NCBI GenBank assembly: GCA_934295165.1
Contig: CAKRAT010000055.1
Span: forward strand, 1 to 13,360
Reading direction: 5' to 3'
Source of the DNA: an uncultured Dorea sp.
GTDB taxonomy: Bacteria; Bacillota; Clostridia; Lachnospirales; Lachnospiraceae
Length of the DNA stretch: 13,360 nt
The stretch's first letter is position 1; each line of letters begins with the position of its first letter. The position numbers and the translations under genes were made by a program. Shown here in pieces: positions 6,932-13,360 of the stretch. A model generated the notes under the pieces. It saw only the letters and a list, made by a program, of their open reading frames with translations. It made no database searches and had not been told where the DNA came from.

Positions 6932-7011
6932 GTTGCGATTAAGACAAATATTTATAAAAATTTTCGACACAATATGCTAAAATAAAAAAAAAGAAAAAGG
7001 AACGGTCGATA

Positions 7012-7497
7012 ATGAAAAAATCAGAAAGAGTAAAAAGATATTTACTACTTTTCCGTATATTTATGAAAAGTGCAGGGTATCCACGTGCAGAGTTCTTAAA
7101 AAAGAAAAATTATTTTAAAAAAATCGGCGAACACTGTTATCTGCAGCCCTGGAATTTTGGCACGGAACCAGAATTAATAAGCATGGGTAACAATGTACAC
7201 ATTGCATCCAAAGTAACATTTATTACTCATGACATCACTTCGTTTATGTTAAAATATGCCGAACCTCAAAGTGACTTTATTGGAAAAAAAGAGGGAGAAA
7301 TAAAAATAGGAAATAATGTTTTTATCGGAGCAAATACTACATTACTTTATGATGTCAGCATTGGAAATAATGTAATAATAGGAGCAGGAAGTGTTGTGAC
7401 AAAAGACATTCCGGATGGAGTTGTTGCAGCAGGGGTTCCCTGTAAAGTGATTGGAACATATGATGATTTCAAAGAAAGAATGAAAGATAATAAATAA
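7012..7497 (+). CDS. Hexapeptide-repeat acyltransferase (maltose acetyltransferase-like)
   Basis: A 161-residue protein of the left-handed beta-helix acyltransferase superfamily, close in layout to maltose/galactoside O-acetyltransferases, which transfer acetyl from acetyl-CoA to a sugar hydroxyl. Hexapeptide rungs are visible at about 56-70 (ISMGNNVHIASKVTF) and 97-130 (IKIGNNVFIGANTTLLYDVSIGNNVIIGAGSVV). The likely catalytic His73 sits in THDITS between them, and the closing GVPCKVIG replaces the common GNPAKVIG. The basic N-terminus (MKKSERVKRY) precedes a weakly hydrophobic segment that is not a clear signal peptide. The acceptor is unknown; no capsule or sugar genes flank it. AAGGA lies about 10 bases before the ATG. 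The gene diverges from the XRE regulator and ends at its own terminator, so it is probably monocistronic. Confidence 0.85.
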   Translation: MKKSERVKRYLLLFRIFMKSAGYPRAEFLKKKNYFKKIGEHCYLQPWNFGTEPELISMGNNVHIASKVTFITHDITSFMLKYAEPQSDFIGKKEGEIKIGNNVFIGANTTLLYDVSIGNNVIIGAGSVVTKDIPDGVVAAGVPCKVIGTYDDFKERMKDNK

Positions 7498-7500
7498 ATC

Positions 7501-7543
7501 AGGCTTGAATGGCATACTTGCTGTTCAGGCCTTGTTTACTTTT
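7501..7543 (+). terminator. Terminator after the acyltransferase
   Basis: AGGCTTGAA (7501-7509) pairs with TTCAGGCCT (7524-7532) through nine pairs including one G-U. The loop can close further with GCA/TGC, and TGTTTACTTTT follows. It starts four bases after the acyltransferase stop. Confidence 0.72.
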
Positions 7544-7608
7544 CAGCACCATTTACCCAAAAATAATTTAACCATAATTTTCCAAAGATAATTCACTCCT
7601 AATTCCTC

Positions 7609-7637
7609 TTGACTTTTCCAGGCAAATCAATTATATT
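7609..7637 (+). promoter_or_regulatory. Promoter of the marR-FUSC operon
   Basis: -35 TTGACT (7609-7614) and -10 TATATT (7632-7637) are 17 bases apart. The predicted start near 7644 leaves a leader of about 58 bases that holds an operator-like palindrome. Confidence 0.75.
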
Positions 7638-7649
7638 ACTCATCGTATT

Positions 7650-7664
7650 GTTTACAAAGTAAAC
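7650..7664. promoter_or_regulatory. Probable MarR operator
   Basis: A perfect inverted repeat GTTTAC-AAA-GTAAAC just downstream of the predicted start point. MarR proteins commonly bind such palindromes to repress their own operon. It differs from the TTTGA-N3-TCAAA boxes at fabH. Confidence 0.62.
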
Positions 7665-7701
7665 TATTATAGAATCATAGAAAAGGAAACAATCACCAAT
7701 C

Positions 7702-8139
7702 ATGAAAGATAAAAACTGGACCGATATCGTATCAAAACAAGGCGACCTCCGGCATTTTGCAAGTATGGCAGTCCGAAAATCTGGAAAATCAGGGCACACT
7801 TCTGCTCAGGAGATCGATCTCCTGTTTCGGGTTGCACTTTCCGAAGAGCCACTGACTCCAGGGCAGATTACCAGTGCCATGGGCATCAGTAAGACCATCG
7901 TAAGCCGGCTGACCGACCATCTGGAAGCAAAAGGATTTATCCTGAAAGAGGCATCTGCATCTGACCGCCGCAGTTACTGCATCCGCATCACCAATGCCGG
8001 AAAGGGTGAGATCGACCGTATGTACTATTACTATCTTGATCCAATCTACACTTTGCAGAAAAATATGGAGAAAGAAAAATTCGAGACTTTATTCCAACTG
8101 ATTCATGAAGCAAACGAAATTCTTTCTCTTCAAAAATAA
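7702..8139 (+). CDS. MarR-family transcriptional regulator
   Basis: A 145-residue winged helix-turn-helix protein. The DNA-binding core is LTPGQITSAMGISKTIVSRLTDHLEAKGFI (51-80), followed by the MarR wing SDRRSYCIRITNAG (87-100), where the DRR signature is clear. Flanking helices (about 33-48 and 101-143) would form the dimer interface. MarR proteins usually repress a neighbouring transporter and release DNA on binding small phenolic or lipophilic ligands. Here the partner is the FUSC-like membrane protein 17 bases downstream, and a palindrome lies at the predicted start of transcription. The AAGGA is about 14 bases before the ATG, longer than ideal, with no better in-frame start, so translation may be weak. 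The effector is unknown. Confidence 0.9.
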   Translation: MKDKNWTDIVSKQGDLRHFASMAVRKSGKSGHTSAQEIDLLFRVALSEEPLTPGQITSAMGISKTIVSRLTDHLEAKGFILKEASASDRRSYCIRITNAGKGEIDRMYYYYLDPIYTLQKNMEKEKFETLFQLIHEANEILSLQK

Positions 8140-8156
8140 ATAAAGGAGATTTTATT

Positions 8157-9215
8157 ATGACATTTTATCAGGAACTACAACTAAGCTCGACCGGTTCCAA
8201 ACAGCTGATCAAAAATACAACCGATAAGAAAGAAAAACGTCGGCACATACTCATTTATAATTTTAAGGTATATCTTGTAATGGTATTCTGCGTTGCCGTC
8301 GTATCTTTATATAGTAAATTCATTGGAAATGACAACAGTGTCGTCGGAGTTACCGTACTTTTGGCAGTACTTGTCCTCAGACAGGCGGATTTCGGAATCC
8401 TCACTACGCATGGACTTATTTCTATTGCAGGTATCTATGCGATCCTCATGGCAGGTCCACGTCTTGCCAACATAGTATCACCGGTTCCGGCATTCTTTGT
8501 AAATGCTGTCTGTATCATGCTGCTGATGATCCTGGGATGCCACAATGTAATCATGTACAATCACTCTACATTTGTACTGGGTTATCTGTTGTTATTTGGA
8601 TACGACGTAAGCGGACATGCTTACATTTTAAGAATTGAGGGACTTCTCGTCGGAATGATCCTCTGTATGATCATTTTCTATAAGAATCAGAAGAACCGCC
8701 CTTACCGTCGGAAATTCTCTCATCTGTTTCAGGAATTCAATATCCATTCCGCACGGAGCAGATGGTATATCAAGCTGACGTTCATCGTATCATCTGCAAT
8801 GCTCATCATGTCCTTGTTCGGACTCCCAAGAGCTATGTGGGCGGGTATCGCATGTATGTCTGTATGTCTTCCATTTACGAATGACTGTGTCACACGTTCC
8901 GGAAAGCGTTGGATGTTCAATATCGTGGGAAGCCTGTTATTCATTGTTCTGTATACGGTTCTTCCGAAATCTATGTATGCTTACATCGGAATCATCGGCG
9001 GTATTGGTGTCGGGTATTCGGCAGGATATTCCTGGCAGACGGTATTCAATACATTTGGTGCACTTTCCATTGCTTCCAGTCTGTTCGGAATGCCATATGC
9101 GGTAGCACTCAGAACCGGAGCGAACCTGTTCGGTTCTGTCTATACGGTGTTGTGTAATAAATTATTTGATAAAGCGCATGCCTATTTCCAACGGACAGAA
9201 GATGTTACTGCTTAA
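8157..9215 (+). CDS. FUSC-family (fusaric acid resistance-like) membrane protein
   Basis: A 352-residue polytopic membrane protein. After a basic cytoplasmic start (KKEKRRH at 24-30) there are two hydrophobic blocks, about 31-175 and 205-330, each with roughly five spans, split by a charged loop (KNQKNRPYRRK, 176-186). This doubled layout and the aromatic-acid-exporter-like N-terminus suggest the FUSC group, whose members export aromatic acids and related compounds; the assignment is by overall pattern, not a single motif. It lacks the long soluble domains of proteobacterial FUSC pumps. AAAGGAG lies eight bases before the ATG. It is cotranscribed with marR, which points to a ligand-induced efflux role. 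The exported substrate is unknown. Confidence 0.75.
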   Translation: MTFYQELQLSSTGSKQLIKNTTDKKEKRRHILIYNFKVYLVMVFCVAVVSLYSKFIGNDNSVVGVTVLLAVLVLRQADFGILTTHGLISIAGIYAILMAGPRLANIVSPVPAFFVNAVCIMLLMILGCHNVIMYNHSTFVLGYLLLFGYDVSGHAYILRIEGLLVGMILCMIIFYKNQKNRPYRRKFSHLFQEFNIHSARSRWYIKLTFIVSSAMLIMSLFGLPRAMWAGIACMSVCLPFTNDCVTRSGKRWMFNIVGSLLFIVLYTVLPKSMYAYIGIIGGIGVGYSAGYSWQTVFNTFGALSIASSLFGMPYAVALRTGANLFGSVYTVLCNKLFDKAHAYFQRTEDVTA

Positions 9216-9293
9216 TTTATAACAACTATCTATAAAACGCAAAATTAAAATCTGACCGTTTTTTTGCATACTTTGACAAGTGGCATAGTGCTT

Positions 9294-9343
9294 CAAAAAA
9301 AGACGGCCTCCCGGCATCCTGCCGTCGAGGTCGTTCTTTTTTA
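9294..9343 (+). terminator. Strong intrinsic terminator after the FUSC gene
   Basis: A long hairpin: A-run, then ACGGCCTC (9303-9310) pairing with GAGGTCGT (9327-9334, one G-U), an inner CGGCA/TGCCG stem with a TCC loop, and TTCTTTTTT. The A-run before it makes it readable from both strands, so it also serves the decayed kinase unit converging from the right, whose remnant stops at 9351. Confidence 0.88.
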
Positions 9344-9350
9344 TTCATCT

Positions 9351-9500
9351 TTATCTTCCCAGACTCTCCAAAAGCTGCTCAATCTTCGATACAAACAGAT
9401 CGAATGCCACATCATCTCCAAAATATTTTTTTACTCTGTTTGTAAATGTGGATTTTCCGGATCCTGATCCTCCGGCAATCCCGATAATTATATTCTCCAT
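9351..9500 (-). pseudogene. Uridine-kinase-like remnant with deleted middle
   Basis: The 49-codon frame begins MENIIIGIAGGSGSGKSTFT, a perfect Walker A P-loop (GGSGSGKST) of the uridine kinase/phosphoribulokinase family, runs through NRVKKYFGDDV, and then jumps to a short helical tail (FDLFVSKIEQLLESLGR) and TAA. A functional uridine kinase has about 200 residues or more, so the Walker B strand, lid and nucleoside-binding parts are absent. The reading frame is intact across the join, consistent with an internal deletion. AGGA sits only two bases before the ATG. It follows the truncated PfkB gene by 10 bases and is followed by the bidirectional terminator. It cannot be a working kinase; a residual role is unlikely. 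Confidence 0.72.
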
Positions 9501-9510
9501 CGTCCTGTCA

Positions 9511-10257
9511 CTACCTCGTAAGTCCAAATTCTTCCGGCATGAATCTCGGACATATATTCTCTGATGTACAGATTACCGTTGACGCAAGTCTGGTGTCGAT
9601 TCCACAGGCTTCGCGTAATGTCTTTCCATAAGTAAGACCGATACATACACCGGGAAAAAATGCATCACCGGCTCCTGTCGTGTCGATTACATCTACCTTC
9701 AGTGCAGGATAGACACCCTGATTTCCTTCCTGATCTGCATACACTGCTCCGTCACCGCCCATAGTCACTACCATCTGCGGAATCTGTGCGGAACGGATGC
9801 GCTCTGCAAGAATTCCGGCAAGTTCTTCTGCCGGTGTGTCTTCATAATCTTCCGAGAACAGGATTCCCGCTTCCTGCTGGTTACATACGAAGCACTCTGT
9901 TCTTCTTAAGAAATCCCTGCGCTCGATAGCAATACTCATATTTGATACGATCGCATAGACTTTCTTTCCATATTTTTCTGCATAATGAAATGTCTTTTTC
10001 ACGATTTCTTTATCAATATCGATCTCAATTACAATACTGTCCGCATCTTTAAATATCTCATCTCCATGGTCATCCAGAATTCTCTTGATTGGACCGTGAT
10101 CCGGTCTTTTGGAAATGGATGCGACTACATCGCCTTCATGGTCGAACACCTCCAGCCAGGTTCCCATACCATTTTCTACTTTTCTCATATATCTGGTGTC
10201 TACTTTGTGACGTTTCAGCTTCTGGATCACATCTTCTCCCATTGCATCATTGTCCAC
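9511..10257 (-). pseudogene. PfkB-family carbohydrate/nucleoside kinase, N-terminus missing
   Basis: The 248-codon frame is the C-terminal four-fifths of a ribokinase/PfkB-type sugar or nucleoside kinase. The phosphoryl-transfer loop DTTGAGDAF is intact (192-200, with the catalytic base Asp198), and CNQQEA (125-130) and VVTMGGDGAVY (163-173) are the usual nucleotide-side blocks. The protein starts abruptly at DNDAMGEDVI, where members normally have about 60 earlier residues carrying the substrate-binding GG motif and lid. The only in-frame start is GTG at 10257, 13 or more bases from AAGGAGGAG. The ATG best placed for that ribosome site (10268) is out of frame and stops after 13 codons. I take this as a 5' deletion. 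An adjacent uridine-kinase relic suggests the pair once handled nucleosides. Confidence 0.75.
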
Positions 10258-10281
10258 CAGACTGACATTTCTCCTCCTTAT

Positions 10282-10317
10282 AAACTAGGGATGTAGCTTA
10301 TGCTACATCCCTAGTTT
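10282..10317 (-). terminator. Perfect hairpin overlapping the end of sdaAA
   Basis: Arms of 16 bases, AAACTAGGGATGTAGC (10282-10297) and its exact complement (10302-10317), enclose a 4-base loop. The sdaAA stop codon UAG is inside the 5' arm, and the 3' arm ends CTAGTTTAT, a short U-tract. It probably terminates the sda transcript. The U-tail is weak, so read-through into the kinase remnants is possible. Confidence 0.65.
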
Positions 10318-11172
10318 CTCTACCACTTCCTGTGCCGCAGGTGTTCCGGCAACACCTCCGATACCGGTTTCTCTTAATGATACATCCATCTTATCTCCGA
10401 CTTCTTTCATCGCATCAATCACCTGATCGACAGGTATCTTACTGGTAATTCCCGCCAGTGCCATGTCTGCTGCCGCCAGTGCATTCACTGCACCGCCTAC
10501 ATTACGCTTTACACATGGAACTTCTACCAGTCCTCCAACCGGATCACATACAAGCCCCATCAGATTCTTCAATGCCATCGCACAGGCATGTCCAATCTGA
10601 GCGGTATCCCCACCTTTAATGTAACAGATTGCTCCGGCCGCCATTCCAGAACCGGAACCGATCTCCGCCTGACATCCTCCCGATGCTCCTGCGAGATATG
10701 CCCTGTTGGCAATGATCTGACCAAGCCCGGCTGCCACATACATTGCCTCTATCATCTTCTCTTCCGGAACATCATATTCCTTATAATAAGTAACAAGTAC
10801 TGCCGGAAGTACACCACAGGCTCCTGCGGTCGGTGCCGCAACAATTCGTTTCATACAGGCGTTGTTGCACCCCATCTTTAATGCATTAGACATCACCTTT
10901 GAGACAAAGTCTCCACACAATGGTTCTTTTGTTTTCCGGTAATTGTCCATAAGTCCACCCTCGGTTCCGACAAGTCCGCTTCTTGATACCTTATCCGGTT
11001 CATAGGAATCCAGCGCATCCAGCATGGACTGCCACATATATTTCATCTTTTCCCATGAATCTTCTATCTTCACATCCCGCTCCTGTGCATCTTCTAACTG
11101 GATTGCTTTCCAGAATGGAATGTTCTCTTTTTCCCCTCTCAGTTTCGCCTCTTCCATTGACTGATATGACAT
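10303..11172 (-). CDS. sdaAA: L-serine dehydratase, iron-sulfur alpha subunit
   Basis: The alpha chain of the oxygen-sensitive [4Fe-4S] L-serine ammonia-lyase, which converts L-serine to pyruvate and ammonia. The 289 residues show AAPTAGACGVLPAVL (112-126), GGCQAEIGSGSG (165-176), CDPVGGLVEVPC (209-220) and ETGIGGVAGTPA (268-279). Cysteines 167, 209 and 220 are spaced 42 and 11 apart, the same spacing as the cluster ligands of the one-chain bacterial enzyme, so they are the likely cluster ligands here. GGAGG lies about 10 bases before the ATG. The gene follows sdaAB by 20 bases. The stop codon is embedded in the terminator stem. The protein ends EKLGM, a normal family end. Confidence 0.96.
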   Translation of the reverse strand: MSYQSMEEAKLRGEKENIPFWKAIQLEDAQERDVKIEDSWEKMKYMWQSMLDALDSYEPDKVSRSGLVGTEGGLMDNYRKTKEPLCGDFVSKVMSNALKMGCNNACMKRIVAAPTAGACGVLPAVLVTYYKEYDVPEEKMIEAMYVAAGLGQIIANRAYLAGASGGCQAEIGSGSGMAAGAICYIKGGDTAQIGHACAMALKNLMGLVCDPVGGLVEVPCVKRNVGGAVNALAAADMALAGITSKIPVDQVIDAMKEVGDKMDVSLRETGIGGVAGTPAAQEVVEKLGM

Positions 11173-11192
11173 ATGTTCTTTTCCTCCACTAT

Positions 11193-11864
11193 CTATACCG
11201 ATCCATTCGGATCAAGAAATTTTACACGGATAATTCCCGGCTTGCTTTCCAGTTCATCAATCGCACTCTGCGGAATCACCTGATCTGTCTCTACAACCAT
11301 AACTGCCGTTCCGCCACGCTTGTCACGGAATACCTGCATAGTCGCCACATTGATCCCGGCTTTACTTAGAGCAGCAGCAACCTCCATGATCCGTCCCGGC
11401 TCGTCCACATTACGGATAATAAGCGTGCAGCTCTCTCCGCTGAAATTCACATCAATCCCGTCTAACTTACAGACACAGATACGTCCGCCTCCGATTGAAT
11501 GTGCCTGGATCTTCATCTGCGGTACGCCTTCTGCCTCCATAATGATCTGGGCAGTATTCGGATGCGCACCCTTGATGTTCTTATTCTTCATTACAAAATC
11601 CATCCCCATGTCTTTTGCAACTTCGTAGCTGTCCGGTATACGCATATCATCCGGCATCATCCCCAATAAACCGGCGATCAGTGCTCGGTCCGTTCCGTGT
11701 CCCTTTCCTGTTGCGGCAAAAGAACCATGTAAGATAACTTCTGCCTTCTCCGGCTGGCGGCCGAACAACTGTCTTGCTACCATACCAATTCTGACCGCTC
11801 CCGCTGTATGCGAGCTGGACGGACCTACCATAACCGGTCCTAAAATGTCGAATATATTTCCCAT
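11193..11864 (-). CDS. sdaAB: L-serine dehydratase, iron-sulfur beta subunit
   Basis: The beta chain of two-subunit L-serine ammonia-lyase. The N-terminal serine dehydratase beta domain shows ILGPVMVGPSSSHTAGAVR (7-25), GSFAATGKGHGTDRA (47-61), HPNTA (101-105) and SIGGG (123-127). A C-terminal ACT domain (about 146-218, TLIIRNVDEPGRIMEVAAAL then INVATMQVFRDKRGG) probably binds an amino acid ligand and tunes activity. At 223 residues the length is standard for the split form. AAAGGA lies about 10 bases upstream of the ATG. It is the first gene of the operon, with a promoter 94 bases before the start codon and sdaAA directly after it. Confidence 0.96.
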   Translation of the reverse strand: MGNIFDILGPVMVGPSSSHTAGAVRIGMVARQLFGRQPEKAEVILHGSFAATGKGHGTDRALIAGLLGMMPDDMRIPDSYEVAKDMGMDFVMKNKNIKGAHPNTAQIIMEAEGVPQMKIQAHSIGGGRICVCKLDGIDVNFSGESCTLIIRNVDEPGRIMEVAAALSKAGINVATMQVFRDKRGGTAVMVVETDQVIPQSAIDELESKPGIIRVKFLDPNGSV

Positions 11865-11891
11865 ATTCTTATTTTCCTTTCTTCTTTACTA

Positions 11892-11932
11892 TAACTATTC
11901 CCTTCCCCATCTTTTCAAGTGTTGAATAGTTA
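11892..11932 (-). promoter_or_regulatory. Leader hairpin of the sda operon
   Basis: Inverted repeat TAACTATTC (11892-11900) and GAATAGTTA (11924-11932), 9 perfect pairs with a 23-base loop holding AAAAGATGGGG, in the predicted 5' leader between the sda promoter and the sdaAB ATG. No known riboswitch is recognised. Confidence 0.4.
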
Positions 11933-11957
11933 CGTATTTTGACATATTCTATTTATT

Positions 11958-11986
11958 ATTATACGTTCCCGCCCCATCTTTTACAA
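11958..11986 (-). promoter_or_regulatory. Promoter of the sdaAB-sdaAA operon
   Basis: On the minus strand, -35 TTGTAA (11981-11986) and -10 TATAAT (11958-11963) are 17 bases apart. The predicted start near 11951 leaves a leader of about 87 bases with an inverted repeat. The -35 and spacer lie within one copy of a direct repeat. Confidence 0.75.
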
Positions 11987-12089
11987 TGGTCAATGATTGT
12001 TTTTTCCCGGCTGATATGCTAACATTTTATAATACTGGGAGTAAAATATCTTTGATCCCTGACAGCATATAATAAGGAAGTGGCCAAAC

Positions 12090-13208
12090 ATGAACAAAAA
12101 AGAAGTATTAGAGATCCGCAAACAGTTTTCTCCTGAAAATTGTGCCATCACACGTATCTGCGGATGCTACGTGGATCATGAAAAAGAGAAAAAAATGGAA
12201 ATGAAAAAAGCCTTCTTATCTTTACCGGAAGAAGAGGCTTTCAAATATTTTGATATCTTTAAACACACTCTTTCCGGAACAATCGGGAAGAACCTCATCA
12301 ACATGGAATTCCCGCTCGACCAGGAATTGAACGGCGGTACACAGGAATTCCTTATGAAATTGAAGAGCAGTAAACTTCAGGATGATCTGCTTCTGGAAGA
12401 ATTCTATGATAAAGTCGTAGAAAGTTATGAATACGGAGAGAACTACTACATCATCCTGATCCATGCCGTATACGATGTTCCAGGCAAGACCAGGGACGGT
12501 CTGGAGATGGAGGACGCATCCGACACCGTATACGAACACATCCTCTGCAGTATCTGTCCGGTCAATCTTACCAAAGCCGGACTTACTTATAACGCGCAGA
12601 CCAATAACATCGAAGACCGTATCCGCGACTGGTTCGTGGAAGCTCCGGTCAAGGGATTCTTATTCCCTGCATTCCAGGACCGTGCAGCTGACGTACATAA
12701 TGTCCTTTATTATACAAAAAAGCCAGAAGAGTTACAGCCTTATTTCGTAGAGCATGTCCTTGGAAGCACCACACCACTGACTGCCGGTGATCAGAAGACA
12801 ACCTTCCAGGCAATTGTAAGCGACACCCTCGGTGAAGACAGTAACTACGAAGTGGTCCGCAACATCCACGAAAACTTAAACGAAATGATCGAACAGGCCA
12901 AGGAAGAACCGGAACCGCTGGAATTATCCAAAACCGATGTCAGAAAACTTCTGACACGCAGCGGAGTTGCCGAAGAAAAGCTTGAATCTTTCGATGACGA
13001 ATTCGATGAGACGGTCGGCATACACGGAACACTGCTCGCATCCAACATCGCCAGTGCCAAGACTTTCCAGATTGAGACACCGGATGTGGTCGTTAAGGTT
13101 AATCCGGAAAGAGCCGATCTGGTGGAGACCCGTGAGATCGACGGCCGCCGCTGTCTGGTTATCGCAATTGATGATCATCTGGAAGTAAATGGGATTGAGA
13201 TCAATTAA
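12090..13208 (+). CDS. DUF4317 family protein, function unknown
   Basis: A 372-residue soluble protein with no signal peptide or membrane segment. I recognise the N-terminus MNKKEVLEIRKQFSPENCAI followed by TRICGCYVD as that of DUF4317, a conserved family widespread in Clostridia and of unknown function. The conserved opening holds Cys18, Cys24 and Cys26. The body is mixed alpha/beta with many acidic residues. A helical acidic stretch (about 255-311) precedes a compact C-terminal part (ETPDVVVKVNPERADLVETR, then RRCLVIAIDDHLEVNG). AAGGA is about 11 bases before the ATG. It diverges from sdaAB across a 225-base gap. A TATAAT at 12028-12033 could be its -10, but I see no good -35. There are no downstream partners in the window. 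Confidence 0.85.
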   Translation: MNKKEVLEIRKQFSPENCAITRICGCYVDHEKEKKMEMKKAFLSLPEEEAFKYFDIFKHTLSGTIGKNLINMEFPLDQELNGGTQEFLMKLKSSKLQDDLLLEEFYDKVVESYEYGENYYIILIHAVYDVPGKTRDGLEMEDASDTVYEHILCSICPVNLTKAGLTYNAQTNNIEDRIRDWFVEAPVKGFLFPAFQDRAADVHNVLYYTKKPEELQPYFVEHVLGSTTPLTAGDQKTTFQAIVSDTLGEDSNYEVVRNIHENLNEMIEQAKEEPEPLELSKTDVRKLLTRSGVAEEKLESFDDEFDETVGIHGTLLASNIASAKTFQIETPDVVVKVNPERADLVETREIDGRRCLVIAIDDHLEVNGIEIN

Positions 13209-13360
13209 TATTGGTTTTCTTCTCTGTCCTATTGGTTGCATTCAGGCAGTTAAAAATCGTATTTGAAGAAAAAATTAAAAAAATGCAAGATTTTCAAGGT
13301 AAGTGCAACATATGATAAAATAAGTAAATGCAACGGAAAAAGTGGCTTAAAATAGTCACT
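13209..13360. other. AT-rich end of window, nothing recognised
   Basis: No gene, clear terminator or promoter is supported. There is a loose direct repeat, AAGTGCAAC near 13300 and AAATGCAAC near 13325, of unknown meaning. Confidence 0.4.

Noticed and set aside
6851..6970. 40-residue N-terminal extension of the XRE regulator
   Set aside because: It spans the promoter and both operators; the TTG at 6850 has AAAGGAG at the right distance and gives the usual family length.
7702..8139. This MarR protein as the FabT that controls fabH
   Set aside because: Its own operon carries a different palindrome (GTTTAC-N3-GTAAAC) and its partner is a membrane exporter, so there is no support for a fab role.

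Overview
The window looks like the chromosome of a low-to-mid GC Gram-positive Clostridia, most likely Lachnospiraceae. The grounds are AGGAGG-type ribosome sites, a fabK-type (FMN-dependent) fatty acid synthesis cluster, split alpha/beta serine dehydratase genes, a DUF4317 protein, an XRE-DUF3169 pair and an Rpn/PD-(D/E)XK family gene. This is inferred from gene content; no marker gene fixes the genus. No tRNA, rRNA, CRISPR array, IS element or phage module was seen.

Region 1 (1-4021, minus strand): the head of a type II fatty acid synthesis operon in the order fabH-acpP-fabK-fabD-fabG, with fabG running off the left edge about one to three codons before its expected end. The order matches the streptococcal fab cluster, but no fabT gene precedes fabH. 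A near-consensus sigma-A promoter (3973-4001) is bracketed by two TTTGA-N3-TCAAA palindromes that match the published FabT box, so the operon is probably repressed by a MarR-type regulator encoded elsewhere.

Region 2 (4022-5865): a long perfect inverted repeat (probable terminator), a small ArsC/Spx-family thioredoxin-fold gene, and an Rpn-family nuclease/transposase gene fused to it in frame. One extra A in an A5 run would restore two tandem stops at the natural Rpn end, so the fusion looks like a recent frameshift or a sequencing error. The arsC-like gene keeps its own ribosome site. The rest, up to 5865, is AT-rich and mostly non-coding, with one possible small ORF overlapping the Rpn start.

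Region 3 (5866-9343): an XRE regulator plus DUF3169 membrane protein operon with a duplicated operator (TGACAA-N6-TTGTCA); a divergent hexapeptide acetyltransferase with a terminator; and a MarR regulator plus FUSC-type membrane protein operon with its own operator (GTTTAC-N3-GTAAAC) and a strong terminator.

Region 4 (9351-10302): two decayed kinase genes side by side. One is a 49-residue remnant of a uridine-kinase-like P-loop protein with its middle deleted. The other is a PfkB-family kinase lacking its N-terminal part, whose best ribosome site now drives an out-of-frame 13-codon peptide.

Region 5 (10303-13360): the sdaAB-sdaAA operon for L-serine dehydratase on the minus strand, with a promoter and a repeat-bearing leader. 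It diverges from a gene for a conserved DUF4317 protein of unknown function on the plus strand.
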